DNA of 64,000 bases from Clostridia bacterium (GCA_018433675.1 JAHDQS010000011.1:16692-80691); one strand, 5' to 3'. Positions 43,126 through 52,034 are shown, counted from the first letter of the stretch. Notes: generated from the letters alone by a model not told the origin. Made by a program: numbers and translations.

Positions 43126-43616
43126 AAGTAATCATATGTGTAAGCGCTTAAATCGTTATAGGTGTTAAAGGTATACTCAAAAGTGTATTGCAGGTGTGCA
43201 GGCTTGATCTCTTCTATCGTCAAGGTCAAATCTGCCATATTCGCCGGTATACCTAAGGTTCCAATAAATCTTATTTTAAAGCTATAGTTAGCCGGGTCTT
43301 CAATGACTTCTACATCGCCGTTACTGTATGACTTGGCGGTGTCTACAATCATCTGTTTTGTAACTGTACCGATTCCTCTTATCTTTGCTCGAATGCGCTC
43401 ACGCCTAAATTCGGTTGACTTGGTTACATCCACTTCAAGCCCATATATCTCTTCATACCGGCTTAATATGTCTGTGGCCGTGTTCACAAAACATTGATCG
43501 ATGGTTTCATTGGAAGCTGTTGCAAGATCATTAATCTCTGTTGACAATATTTCCTGCAATTCCTCCATGGTGATATTACCTTTGTAATACAGAGGCAATA
43601 TATCTATCAGGTTCAT
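43077..43616 (-). CDS. DUF2313 / YmfQ-like baseplate protein
   Basis: A 179-residue protein has the YmfQ-type start (MNLIDILPLYYKGNITMEEL) and the central YGLEVDVTKSTEFRRERIRA followed by KIRGIGT segment typical of this family, which joins baseplate arms with fibres. It is one base downstream of the baseplate J gene. Order matches PBSX XkdU. Confidence 0.87.
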   Translation of the reverse strand: MNLIDILPLYYKGNITMEELQEILSTEINDLATASNETIDQCFVNTATDILSRYEEIYGLEVDVTKSTEFRRERIRAKIRGIGTVTKQMIVDTAKSYSNGDVEVIEDPANYSFKIRFIGTLGIPANMADLTLTIEEIKPAHLQYTFEYTFNTYNDLSAYTYDYLANFTYNQLREEELDA

Positions 43617-43617
43617 C

Positions 43618-44637
43618 TTACGACACCTCCGTCAATGTAACCGTACCAATAATCGGCATCTCTTCAGCACCGATCACAATATTTGCAACATCACCGTTCA
43701 CCAGCAGAGTATCGTAGTCTTGTATGCCTTCTGTCGCCAATAAAAGACTGCCGATTTGGGCATAACTGACGCTATACACATCAAAGACCGTATTTTTAAG
43801 GTATTCGGTTACCGCCGCTACAAAAGAGGTCTGTACATCCGCAAGCAATCGTGTCCCATCAAGTGTCACATTTGCAGTAATGTTTATCGTTACGCCGGTT
43901 GGACTGTCTACCGTTACAGACGCACCGATGGGGCGCACTGTTTCGATATAATCATATACTGTTGCCTCCAATGTTTCATCGATGGCCATCTCGCTGTCTA
44001 CTATTAGCACTTTGACAGTCCCCGCACCATCCCAGAGAGGAAACACCTTGGCATTCCCAACACCGGCCACTTCAAGGGCCCATTCTTTGTAATTACCGGC
44101 ATTCCCGCTTGTGGAAACCGTTTGTATCTGGGAATAGAAACGAGCCCTTAAATTATCGTCTGTTTCCTCATCTTCCCCGCTGGTTATTATGTCAGTTAAT
44201 GTAGCTGTAACGCCGCTGACATTACTTATGTTTTCAAGAGCCCCGTTGTAGGTGTTCCCTATGCTGCCGATTTGTTCACATGTTGCGCTATAGACATTCT
44301 CAGACAATAGTTCAGTGATTTCATATGTTACACCGGATATCCCCCATCTGGTACCAATATCAACAGCTCCGGTCGTTTCTATTTTCCTGACGGCATAAGT
44401 AGCTTCTTTCCTTGTGATACCGTAATCACCTACAACCCTGTCAAGATATTCACCTACGGCAGTATCACCAAATACCAGGTCCAGAAAATTGTTAAGTTGA
44501 AAGTAGGTTTCGGCCAAATAATAGGCACAGGGCGCAAGGGCATCGTAAATCACACTGCCTTCGCGCTTGTCTACATCATTTGTTACTCTAATGAGCATGT
44601 CTGTAAGAATATTATTGTATGTCATGTTTTCGAACAT
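43618..44637 (-). CDS. baseplate J-like protein (XkdT)
   Basis: A 339-residue protein: N-terminal MTYNNILTDMLIRVTNDVDK and EGSVIYDALAPCAYYLAETY are characteristic of Baseplate_J/gp47 proteins, as is the segment SGEDEETDDNLRARFYSQIQ. It builds the wedge of the contractile-tail baseplate. Full length compared with PBSX XkdT (about 350). Confidence 0.92.
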   Translation of the reverse strand: MFENMTYNNILTDMLIRVTNDVDKREGSVIYDALAPCAYYLAETYFQLNNFLDLVFGDTAVGEYLDRVVGDYGITRKEATYAVRKIETTGAVDIGTRWGISGVTYEITELLSENVYSATCEQIGSIGNTYNGALENISNVSGVTATLTDIITSGEDEETDDNLRARFYSQIQTVSTSGNAGNYKEWALEVAGVGNAKVFPLWDGAGTVKVLIVDSEMAIDETLEATVYDYIETVRPIGASVTVDSPTGVTINITANVTLDGTRLLADVQTSFVAAVTEYLKNTVFDVYSVSYAQIGSLLLATEGIQDYDTLLVNGDVANIVIGAEEMPIIGTVTLTEVS

Positions 44638-45033
44638 CTAAACATTCACCTCCTTGCTGATTGTGGTTTCTCCGTAAATGCTGGTAACATCAAAGACACA
44701 AGACAAATTATCTCCGGATACGTCAAATATAAAATTATCCACGCTTTTTATTCTGCTGTCTTGTAACAAGCATTCCCGGATCCGCCTTTTCAGCTCTACT
44801 TTTACATAGGCTATTTCTTTGCCAATCAAACTTTCAAGCTCAATGCCATAAGAAAAGCTATATACCGGATACTCATACTTTTCAGTATTAAGCACTTTGT
44901 ATATAGCCTGTTGCAAGGCCTCAAGCCCATCCACTTTACCTTGTATCTTGTTATCTGCTATTTTATACGTCGTGTTGGTTTCTTCCCTCTCCAAGATTAT
45001 TAAATCCGCAGGTATAGATGCAATTGGATTCAT
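44638..45033 (-). CDS. DUF2634 baseplate protein (XkdS-like)
   Basis: The 131-residue protein contains VDGLEALQQAIYKVLNTEKY and YSFSYGIELESLIGKEIAYV, a gpW/gp25-like pattern found in DUF2634, with RRIRECLLQDSRIKSVDNF later. It is a small wedge protein. Its start overlaps the preceding gene's stop by four bases and its stop abuts the baseplate J start. Confidence 0.87.
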   Translation of the reverse strand: MNPIASIPADLIILEREETNTTYKIADNKIQGKVDGLEALQQAIYKVLNTEKYEYPVYSFSYGIELESLIGKEIAYVKVELKRRIRECLLQDSRIKSVDNFIFDVSGDNLSCVFDVTSIYGETTISKEVNV

Positions 45034-45344
45034 GAGCTCACATCCTCTACAATGTATTCGTTCGATATGCCGTTAAGGGATAAGGTTACTGTGCTTCCTT
45101 TCGCTATGAATTGCCTGTCGATTATCTCAACGATATAAAACTCTTGACCGCCTAGATTACGGAACAACCTCACCTTATCACCCGCAACGATATGATCCTT
45201 CATATTTCCCTTAACAAGCTCATTGGGAACGGTTAACCTATCGGATATTTTTATCCCGCTGCTTTCCACCGTACCAATCATCAGACAGGAAAGCTTGAGG
45301 TTGTCTAAATAGTTTTGAACGATTTTCTTAATCTCGCTTATCAT
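45030..45344 (-). CDS. DUF2577 tail protein (XkdR-like)
   Basis: A 104-residue protein with a beta-rich OB-like pattern: SSGIKISDRLTVPNELVKGN, DHIVAGDKVRLFRNLGGQEF and YIVEIIDR. DUF2577 proteins belong to the baseplate hub region. It overlaps both neighbours by four bases, indicating strong coupling. Confidence 0.83.
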   Translation of the reverse strand: MISEIKKIVQNYLDNLKLSCLMIGTVESSGIKISDRLTVPNELVKGNMKDHIVAGDKVRLFRNLGGQEFYIVEIIDRQFIAKGSTVTLSLNGISNEYIVEDVSS

Positions 45345-46285
45345 ACAAACACCTCTAAGCTCATCGTATGAACCGGCAGGTATTTATGGGTAACAGATTT
45401 AACAATCAGCTTTTTATTCAAACTAATATCTGCTATCGAACCATAAAAACTATTACCGGCCCTAATTCTTACATCTCCCAGACATTCCAGGGTCAAGGTT
45501 TCTGTTTCATTGTGATACTTATTCAACAAATCATCAGCTCTGGTCTTGGCCTGCGTAGCATTAGCTTTTTTATCCAATACTTCAAAGTGCTGTAACAATC
45601 CATATGTTTTGATAGAAGCATCATCCTTTGCGATATAGCTTTCTCTTTTCCCGGTTTTCTCGTTATCAACGGCAATTTTGATATGATTGTAAAAATCCTC
45701 ATCAATTGATTTCTCGTGCTCATAGCCATAGCATAGGCTCTTATCCCCCAAGACAAGGTCAAGTTGTAGCTCCTCGATATCCCTTAAGGTTATAGCCCCA
45801 AACTCATCCCGCAAGGCGTATTTCTTTTTTTTGGCAACCAATGTATCGACTATTGCGGCATAGATGATATCCAACCAAGTTTTATCATCATGGATAGACA
45901 CGGGCAGCACATAGCCTGTATCTGCAACCGCCCCTCGATTTAGGTTAAAATAGTTACACATCTTATTGACTAGAGTCGTGACGGTATCTCCATCGGCAAC
46001 AATTGTATCCTTAGCCTTGCAATACCGGAGCTGATCGTAAGCTACTACAGAGGATTCTTTCCCCTTTCCGGTATTAAACTTAAACACATGCCCGTCAAAA
46101 GTTTTATCATCATCATATTTGAACTTTACGTTACTGCCGTTTTTAAGCTCCAGGTCCTTCTTGATATATGAAAACTCCAGTTTACTGCAACCTTCATTAA
46201 GAGCATCCTTATAAGATACATTAGTAACCAGTTCACTGATTTCATAGACCTTCCCATCCACTTGTACTGTAAATTCCATGTTCAT
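45341..46285 (-). CDS. XkdQ-like tail hub / late control D-type protein
   Basis: The 314-residue protein (MNMEFTVQVDGKVYEISELV) has the gpD/VgrG-like hub pattern: NGSNVKFKYDDDKTFDGHVF, VVAYDQLRYCKAKDTIVADG and a C-terminal VRIRAGNSFYGSIADISLNK domain followed by LPVHTMSLEVFV. It forms the central hub at the base of the tail tube. Position between XkdP- and XkdR-like genes matches PBSX. Confidence 0.87.
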   Translation of the reverse strand: MNMEFTVQVDGKVYEISELVTNVSYKDALNEGCSKLEFSYIKKDLELKNGSNVKFKYDDDKTFDGHVFKFNTGKGKESSVVAYDQLRYCKAKDTIVADGDTVTTLVNKMCNYFNLNRGAVADTGYVLPVSIHDDKTWLDIIYAAIVDTLVAKKKKYALRDEFGAITLRDIEELQLDLVLGDKSLCYGYEHEKSIDEDFYNHIKIAVDNEKTGKRESYIAKDDASIKTYGLLQHFEVLDKKANATQAKTRADDLLNKYHNETETLTLECLGDVRIRAGNSFYGSIADISLNKKLIVKSVTHKYLPVHTMSLEVFV

Positions 46286-46296
46286 ACCAATCTCTC

Positions 46297-46974
46297 CTAT
46301 ACCGGAATTGTTAAGACCTGTCCGGGAAAAATCAAAGACGGGTTTTTTATTTTGTCTTTATTGGCGTTGAATATCTTGGTATATTTCGAACCGTCTCCAT
46401 AGTGAGCTTTTGCTATCTTCCACAGACTGTCCCCGGAAACCACCGTGTACGTCCCTGTGGCTTTGGGATTGACCGCAGCACTATCAGTAACCTTGGAGAC
46501 TGTGGCTGTTACGGATGTTGCTGTTTTCGTAATATCTAAATCCCGTCCAACACCATACTCTTTATATTCGACCAGTTTGAAAGAAACATACTTATCCCCT
46601 TCTTCGCCGGCCCTCTCGGTAATACCAAGGTCCTCAATCAGCACTAGCGTATTGATTTCATCGCTAATACCATTATTTGTGGCAATAAAGCGAACCGGTG
46701 TTAAATCTTCCCGCCATTTTTGAAACAAATTGAGATAATAATCTGCATTTCGGAAACCCCCGGGGGTTTCCACATAATGCAAAATCTTGTGGGGGAACTC
46801 GCATTCAAAGCTATATTCTCTTAATTCCAGACGTGTTGGTATAGCTACCTGTCCTGATTTCAAGACTTCATATTTTTCCACGGCTAAGGGAGAAGATATC
46901 TCAACTTGTTCCGGGTTAGTAGGAAGCCGATACGTTTTATTATCATAGTCAAAAAATATCGCATAACTGTTCAT
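46297..46974 (-). CDS. XkdP-like tail protein with LysM domain
   Basis: A 225-residue protein: an N-terminal tail domain (YAIFFDYDNKTYRLPTNPEQ, VEKYEVLKSGQVAIPTRLEL) and a C-terminal LysM (YTVVSGDSLWKIAKAHYGDG, then NPSLIFPGQVLTI). It links the tape-measure end to the hub and may touch peptidoglycan. Normal length for XkdP. Confidence 0.9.
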   Translation of the reverse strand: MNSYAIFFDYDNKTYRLPTNPEQVEISSPLAVEKYEVLKSGQVAIPTRLELREYSFECEFPHKILHYVETPGGFRNADYYLNLFQKWREDLTPVRFIATNNGISDEINTLVLIEDLGITERAGEEGDKYVSFKLVEYKEYGVGRDLDITKTATSVTATVSKVTDSAAVNPKATGTYTVVSGDSLWKIAKAHYGDGSKYTKIFNANKDKIKNPSLIFPGQVLTIPV

Positions 46975-46976
46975 TT

Positions 46977-48434
46977 TTAATCATAACTCCCTTCCGCGGC
47001 CACAGCGATTTCCTCTTGAAGTATCCTCTGGATCCTGCCCGCAACCTTATCGGCATCAGCTTCTTTATGTACATCACCAAAAGATACCGATATGTTGGGG
47101 GATAAAGTAGCAGTACTAAATTTATTAACATAGTCTCTTTCCGCAACATCTCGAAGATATTGCAAATCCTCATCCGGCATTGCTACATCAAGCGATCCGT
47201 TGTTTCCTGTTCCTTGTACAGCCATCGGATTGCCGGTCGTACCTAGTCCGTCATCGGGAAACTGTTCCACCAAAGAACCTGATGCACCGGCTATAGAGTT
47301 GTATGCTTTTGTGCCGATTTTACTGCCTTTAGTATAGCCTTCTGAGTAGTCCATGAAATCTTTTGATTTAGCATACTCTACTAAACCTTCTTCACTCCTA
47401 ATATTTGCGGCATCGTTAGCAAGCTTGTTCTTCAACCCTGTAATACCGGCAGTTATATCTACTTCTATCCCCGTAATTTTATTAATTAAAGTTCCAATCC
47501 CGCTGGCCATTTTTTCGATAAAACCTAATACATTAATAGCCAGATCATAGAAGAGCACTTTGATAGAAGCAATTGGATTATTAAATGCATTCCCAAAGAA
47601 GTTCACAAAAGCTGCAACCATGTTCCAAAAATATATAAAGCAATTGGCTATTTGTGTAAAGGCGATTCCAAAAATACCGGCAACAAAGCCAACTATCTGC
47701 TCCCCGGTTACGCCGAAATGAAGGAGCGCCGCAACCAGAATACCTATAACCGCAACAACGGCAAGAATCGGCCAGTTAACAGCTAACCATGCCTTAGCTT
47801 GAGCAACCACAGGAGATACCATTGTCCAAAACTTTTTGGCCATAGGTGAAGCCATATTCCAAACATGTTTCATTTTTTTGCTTATCTCATCAATAGATAT
47901 AAATATTTTTTCAAAAGAATCTAAGGTTTCCAACGTCCAATCGGCAGCACCTGAGACTAAGTCAATAGTACCTTTCACCCAATTTGCCTTGTCGGCTATT
48001 AGGTCTAAGCCTGCAAATACTCCATTAATAAAATTGTTGAGTCCCTCTGAAGCAGCTAGTTCATTGACTTTTTCATTGATTGTGTTAAAAGCGTTTAACC
48101 CGCCATTTAGAACGTTGTTCCAAACCCCGTCAAATTCTACAGGAAGAGTTTCAAGCTTTGCATTGATATAATCGCCAACTGCCATATCGGGAGTCGACTG
48201 ATACATACCGTCTTGCTGTCCATACCCTGATGCATCGCCAACTTTTAAAGACTTTTGCATTAACTCTGTAAAATCAATTAGTTTTCCAAGCCCTGTGCTT
48301 GCCGAAATTGCAGTAGCCTTAATAGATTCCAGCTTTTCTTTCAATTTATCTGTTGCGCCGCTGGCGCTAAACATCTTATCTGTCATGCTGTCACAACTAC
48401 CAAACAGCTTTAACATGGCTGACATCGTCGCCAC
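46977..48434 (-). CDS. tail tape-measure protein (short)
   Basis: The 485-residue protein starts with GTG, overlapping the stop of the frameshifted chaperone (TAGTG), with GGAGGG eight bases before. It has long amphipathic helices, a hydrophobic stretch of two to three helices (WPILAVVAVIGILVAALLHF, VGFVAGIFGIAFTQIANC) and a C-terminal amphipathic part ending RIQRILQEEIAVAAEGSYD. Position and hydrophobic core mark a tape measure. PBSX XkdO is over twice as long; at about 0.15 nm per residue the tail would be near 70 nm, if this protein alone sets length. Confidence 0.85.
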   Translation of the reverse strand: MATMSAMLKLFGSCDSMTDKMFSASGATDKLKEKLESIKATAISASTGLGKLIDFTELMQKSLKVGDASGYGQQDGMYQSTPDMAVGDYINAKLETLPVEFDGVWNNVLNGGLNAFNTINEKVNELAASEGLNNFINGVFAGLDLIADKANWVKGTIDLVSGAADWTLETLDSFEKIFISIDEISKKMKHVWNMASPMAKKFWTMVSPVVAQAKAWLAVNWPILAVVAVIGILVAALLHFGVTGEQIVGFVAGIFGIAFTQIANCFIYFWNMVAAFVNFFGNAFNNPIASIKVLFYDLAINVLGFIEKMASGIGTLINKITGIEVDITAGITGLKNKLANDAANIRSEEGLVEYAKSKDFMDYSEGYTKGSKIGTKAYNSIAGASGSLVEQFPDDGLGTTGNPMAVQGTGNNGSLDVAMPDEDLQYLRDVAERDYVNKFSTATLSPNISVSFGDVHKEADADKVAGRIQRILQEEIAVAAEGSYD

Positions 48435-48628
48435 TATCTTCTCCCTCCTTTCATTTTGAGTTTCCTGGCCTCTGCGCTTTCTTTCTCAACTCTGACCTGG
48501 ATACTCGCATAGATAAAAGCCTTTTCCTTAGTATTCATGGTTTCTAACTGAGAAGGCAGAATATGAAGTTTTTGCAAAGCAAAGTGAGCCAGAACAAATT
48601 CCGGGTCACCTTGTTTTATAAGTTTTTT
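48434..48628 (-). CDS. -1 frameshift extension of the tail chaperone (gpGT-type)
   Basis: On the minus strand the zero-frame chaperone passes A AAA AAC (48628-48622) five codons before its end. A -1 shift gives 62 more codons without a stop, starting LIKQGDPEFVLAHFALQKLH and ending KLKMKGGRR, with TAG at 48436-48434. This stretch has no start codon or ribosome site of its own, yet is fully open and fills the gap to the tape measure, as in lambda gpG/gpGT. The fusion would be about 195 residues. Confidence 0.82.
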   Translation of the reverse strand, partial: KKLIKQGDPEFVLAHFALQKLHILPSQLETMNTKEKAFIYASIQVRVEKESAEARKLKMKGGRR

Positions 48629-49020
48629 GCTTTATCTATATCCTCGTTGACGTCTTCATCCAAACCGCTTAAGATTTGCACTTCCTGCGCTAACAAAGCG
48701 TACTCGCCCACATACAGCATTTTCTGCAACAAGGCTGATTCTCCCAACACCCCGTAAGCTTCTTGCAAATCAGCGTTGGATAGATTGGGATAAACTACCG
48801 CACTGGCTGTCAAGGCTTGTACATACTCAGCCCGGTCAAAGGTCTCAGTCCCTTTTTTATCCTTTTTGGTGAACTTTTTGAGCAGCACCTTGTTTTCCTC
48901 CTGAGTGATGGGACGAATAACGAAAGGGACCGGCTTCCCGTCTTCCACAAATCTGGTTGAAATTATGACCTCTTTATTTTTTGTTCTGATTGGATTCAAA
49001 AACGCACTCAATGAACTCAT
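48616..49020 (-). CDS. tail assembly chaperone (XkdN-like, zero frame)
   Basis: The 134-residue protein (MSSLSAFLNPIRTKNKEVII) matches XkdN: VPFVIRPITQEENKVLLKKF, a central TETFDRAEYVQALTASAVVY and YGVLGESALLQKMLYVGEYA. It binds the tape measure during tail assembly. The slippery heptamer lies at its 3' end, so a small share of ribosomes should make the longer form. Confidence 0.88.
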   Translation of the reverse strand: MSSLSAFLNPIRTKNKEVIISTRFVEDGKPVPFVIRPITQEENKVLLKKFTKKDKKGTETFDRAEYVQALTASAVVYPNLSNADLQEAYGVLGESALLQKMLYVGEYALLAQEVQILSGLDEDVNEDIDKAKNL

Positions 49021-49069
49021 TAATATCCCTCATTTCTAAAAGTAATAAAGGGAGCGCAAGGCCCCCCTT

Positions 49070-49546
49070 TTATCTGTAATTTTCCGGCAAATCGAAATAG
49101 CTCAACCCTTCGATGCTGTCGAAGGTAAAATCCGTATCAACAGTGATCGGGTCATCCGATTGATCGTCTAGAATCGCTGCCGGTATCGTACTGATCAGAA
49201 CATTTGACAATACAACCTCTTGGGTACCTACCGTGGAAGCAGCGTCCTCATTCTTTACCTGAATCTTAAGTCCACCGAAAGAACCGTTTTTCAGATACTC
49301 CAGGGCAAGCCTCAACATATCCGAGTTCATGAAATACATAGTCATGCTGCCGGTTCCCTCTGCGCCTACCACCTTATGCTGGGTCATTCTATGACCTAAC
49401 ATGCGCCGTGCCTGCACAGTTAAATCCAACTGAGCCTTTAAACTGGAGATCTCAAAGAGCTCTCGGTTGCTGCCGTCTATCGTGATATAGGCCTTCCCCT
49501 CTTTTGAGGAAATGGTATCCGCTAATCTTGTATAGTTATCTGTCAT
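49070..49546 (-). CDS. tail tube protein (XkdM-like)
   Basis: The 158-residue protein contains ISSKEGKAYITIDGSNRELF, TVQARRMLGHRMTQHKVVGA and GTGSMTMYFMNSDMLRLALE, the DUF2001/XkdM tube signature. It forms the inner tube of the contractile tail. It lies directly after the sheath gene with good AGGAGG spacing. Length as expected. Confidence 0.92.
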   Translation of the reverse strand: MTDNYTRLADTISSKEGKAYITIDGSNRELFEISSLKAQLDLTVQARRMLGHRMTQHKVVGAEGTGSMTMYFMNSDMLRLALEYLKNGSFGGLKIQVKNEDAASTVGTQEVVLSNVLISTIPAAILDDQSDDPITVDTDFTFDSIEGLSYFDLPENYR

Positions 49547-49563
49547 GTTTTTTTCCTCCTTTC

Positions 49564-50610
49564 TTATGACAAGTTTACAGTAAGATAAATTTTCTCAACC
49601 GCATCAACCGGTTGAACATAACAATCAATAACAACGGCATCAGAAGCAGTTCCGGCCGTAACCGTAACATCTTCAGCCGTAAAATTCTTAATAGCCGCCA
49701 ATCTTTGCAGTTCATTGAAGTACTCAATAAGAGTAGCCCTCAGCAAGCTTCTGCCGTCAGCGTTATTATTAACCTTACCGACGTAATTGCTCTCGAATAT
49801 TTCCACAATGTCGTTATTTATTCCGTCAAGGGCCCTTATTACTCTGTTCTTCTTGAACGCATCGCCTTTCTCAACGGTTGTAGTTGTCAGAGAGTTAATG
49901 TCATACACTGCCGTAACATTCTGAGCACTATCGACTTTGAAGATAAATTCACCGGCATTAATAGCCGTCTCCATTTCAGTCTTTGTCATTCTGGGTACAA
50001 CATCGATTGCCCCGACATACTTCTGACCGGTATTGGATTTATTCACATTGGCACCGGCTGTCATCCCGGCCACCCATGCCGTAACCTGTTGGGCTGTGAG
50101 AGTCGTTCCATCGGACAACTTGATGCCTTGGGTAACATTGATGATCCCTTCATAATCACCATCGTAATCATTTAATACGGCCTGTACCTTAACACCCTCA
50201 TCTTCCCGCATGGCTTGGATCCACGTGGCTATCGCCAGCTGATTGGCCGCATATGTCGTCGCATCATAAGGATAGGCCAAAGTATTGAATACGATGGTCT
50301 GTAATGCTGCCAGCGCTGTAGTGATAGCACCTGCATCATGTGTGGTTCCAAGATTATAAACGATTACTGTCGAAGCGCCTTTCAAGGCTTCATTTACAAG
50401 CAGCTTGTCCCCTGCTGTTACGCCGGATGGATATTCGCTCTTATCCGTAGCGGTTATGGTATACATTTCTCCGGCAGTACCAACGCTCATTTCCTGCAGT
50501 AACACTGCGATACCTCTGTCCCCGGTAGTAATAGACAAAGCCGTATTCGTTTTAAAATTAATGTACGCACCAGGGATGATTTTATTTTGTGATGTCCACG
50601 TTCCTCCCAT
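49564..50610 (-). CDS. tail sheath protein (XkdK-like)
   Basis: The 348-residue protein starts MGGTWTSQNKIIPGAYINFK, the XkdK/sheath N-terminus, and has TTVEKGDAFKKNRVIRALDG and NNADGRSLLRATLIEYFNEL near the C-terminus, typical of the sheath core that contracts. Complete length. Its presence shows a contractile (myovirus/R-type) tail, not a flexible one. Confidence 0.94.
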   Translation of the reverse strand: MGGTWTSQNKIIPGAYINFKTNTALSITTGDRGIAVLLQEMSVGTAGEMYTITATDKSEYPSGVTAGDKLLVNEALKGASTVIVYNLGTTHDAGAITTALAALQTIVFNTLAYPYDATTYAANQLAIATWIQAMREDEGVKVQAVLNDYDGDYEGIINVTQGIKLSDGTTLTAQQVTAWVAGMTAGANVNKSNTGQKYVGAIDVVPRMTKTEMETAINAGEFIFKVDSAQNVTAVYDINSLTTTTVEKGDAFKKNRVIRALDGINNDIVEIFESNYVGKVNNNADGRSLLRATLIEYFNELQRLAAIKNFTAEDVTVTAGTASDAVVIDCYVQPVDAVEKIYLTVNLS

Positions 50611-50622
50611 GGTATCCCTCCT

Positions 50623-51030
50623 TTATATGATTGTATTGGTTTCTTGTTGCTGCATTGCAGTGAAGTCTTCCGTCTTCATTTCTAAATAAGAGACATCGAA
50701 TGTAATATGCAGCACATCGTCGGTTAGCTGAGCTTTTTTGTTCATGACCCGATATGTTCCCAAAAGGTCAAAAGCTCTGAGAACCGCCAACTGTTTTTCT
50801 CGGCAGTCTGCTTTGATTTCAGATGCCGAAGAATTACTGAAATAAGCAACATCAAAGGACAATAAACTCTGGTACTTTGTGTTTAACCTCTTTCTGTAAT
50901 CCTGGTTTACCAAGGAAATGAGAAAGGATGGCTTTTGAAAGCTTTCAGGGACATAATCCACATAAATCGTATATCCCGTAAATAAGGCGGTAAGCTCGTT
51001 GGAGATTGCCTGGACAAGATCAGCTATCAT
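50623..51030 (-). CDS. tail terminator/completion protein (XkdJ-region)
   Basis: The 135-residue protein (MIADLVQAISNELTALFTGY ... YVPESFQKPSFLISLVNQDY) matches the tail-terminator family that caps the tube and, in phages, joins it to the head. In a headless particle it would close the tail end. Its ATG overlaps the stop of the remnant upstream (TATGA). Confidence 0.82.
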   Translation of the reverse strand: MIADLVQAISNELTALFTGYTIYVDYVPESFQKPSFLISLVNQDYRKRLNTKYQSLLSFDVAYFSNSSASEIKADCREKQLAVLRAFDLLGTYRVMNKKAQLTDDVLHITFDVSYLEMKTEDFTAMQQQETNTII

Positions 51031-51125
51031 ACCTTTTGTTCACCCTCTCTACTTCTTTTTTGGATCTTTTGACCCATTTCCAGAACCGACTGTTTTATTG
51101 GCTCTGTTAACCCACGTGTTTCTGC
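51031..51125 (-). pseudogene. remnant of a head-tail connection protein gene
   Basis: After a perfect AAGGAGGTGAT ribosome site, the frame GDKIAETRGLTEPIKQSVLE ... EGEQKV ends at the terminator gene's start, but no ATG, GTG or TTG is at the right distance (the codon there is ATC). It looks like both ends of a gp10/XkdI-like gene after an internal deletion. This is the edge where head genes would begin in PBSX. Confidence 0.45.
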
Positions 51126-51346
51126 GATTTTATCACCTCCTTAAATGTTATCTCTGGTGCTTCGACCTGGGCAGATACCTCTTCACCAATGATTTCTTGG
51201 AACTCCGGCAGCATTTCTAGCGGCAGCTCTGCTAAATCGAAGTAATCCGTTTCTTCCGGAAATAAATCATCTATGCTCGATCTCCTAGCAGCATTAAATA
51301 CCCCCATTTTTGTTTTTACTATTGAAGCCAATCCAGATAAAAGCAC
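51107..51346 (-). CDS. first small protein of the tail operon, unrecognised
   Basis: A 79-residue frame with a GTG start (GAGGGGG nine bases upstream) reads LLSGLASIVKTKMGVFNAAR, then an acidic DDLFPEETDYFDLAELPLEM and ends KEVIKSQKHVG. I do not recognise a domain. It may be a fused left-over of head-gene DNA or a true tailocin-specific gene; the decent ribosome site and operon position favour expression. Confidence 0.5.
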   Translation of the reverse strand: MLLSGLASIVKTKMGVFNAARRSSIDDLFPEETDYFDLAELPLEMLPEFQEIIGEEVSAQVEAPEITFKEVIKSQKHVG

Positions 51347-51458
51347 ATGTTTCAACCCCCTCAAAAATGTTTATTGCGATTCTGTACTTTCCTACACCAC
51401 GGCCTCCCACCCCTGGCATCCTTGTGATGTTCTATACCCACACTGACCATGAAAAAAA

Positions 51459-51478
51459 GAGCCAACCGGCTCTTTTAA
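51459..51478 (-). terminator. terminator behind the late activator gene
   Basis: Minus strand: AAAAGAGCCGGTTGGCTCTTTTTTT, with GAGCC/GGCTC stem and a T-run, about 100 bases after the DUF1492 stop. A second hairpin (TTTCGCC/GGCGAAA, about 51490-51513) precedes it. The tail operon promoter should lie between here and 51364, but I see no clear -35/-10 pair. Confidence 0.65.
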
Positions 51479-51577
51479 GGCTTCCGCTTTCGCCTAAAGA
51501 CTTGGCGAAAACCGAGTTTTCTTTTGACTTTTATTTGTCAACTCTACCACGCTACCATAATAACACAGGTTGGTGTA

Positions 51578-51985
51578 TCATTTCGTATCATCATTCCCTA
51601 CTACCGATTTTAAAGCTCGTACATGGATTCGGTGCACCTGTGCCCAAGCATAATTCATATCTACAACAATCATTTCCCAACGCTTACCTTCGATATATCT
51701 AAGACGCATTAATAAACGCTGATCAGCCGGCAGCCCTTCAATACAACGCTCAATCTCCCCTCGCAGCTCGATTATGTCACGAAGATTTTTATGCAACTGC
51801 GCCTCAAGATCCAGAATCTTAGCTACGACGTTTGCGGATCTATCCACAACGTAATTACTGCGAGGCAATCCGTCAAGTTTAGCAGCAGACTGCAGGCTTG
51901 CTCGTAGTCGCTCAATTTCTTCCTGCAGTAACATTATTTCTTTTTTTAGGTACCGATAGTGACTCAACTGCTCTTTGGTAATCAC
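51578..51985 (-). CDS. DUF1492 / ArpU-like late-gene activator (sigma-70 region 4-like)
   Basis: The 135-residue protein has a coiled N-terminal half (YRYLKKEIMLLQEEIERLRA) and a C-terminal region-4-like helix-turn-helix (LPADQRLLMRLRYIEGKRWE, then MNYAWAQVHRIHVRALKSV). Such proteins switch on late phage operons in Gram-positive phages and tailocins. It is the last gene before the structural operon and on the same strand. GGGAGGTG precedes a GTG/ATT region; the given ATG-type start is uncertain. Confidence 0.8.
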   Translation of the reverse strand: MITKEQLSHYRYLKKEIMLLQEEIERLRASLQSAAKLDGLPRSNYVVDRSANVVAKILDLEAQLHKNLRDIIELRGEIERCIEGLPADQRLLMRLRYIEGKRWEMIVVDMNYAWAQVHRIHVRALKSVVGNDDTK

Positions 51986-52034
51986 CCAAGCACCTCCCTG
52001 TTTTACAAAGATTTGCCTTCTTGCATTTTGTCGT

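Noticed and set aside
48616..48628. Sequencing error instead of a programmed frameshift
   Set aside because: The shift site is a canonical slippery heptamer, the zero frame ends soon after, and the extension is open exactly to the tape-measure start, which would be an unlikely coincidence.
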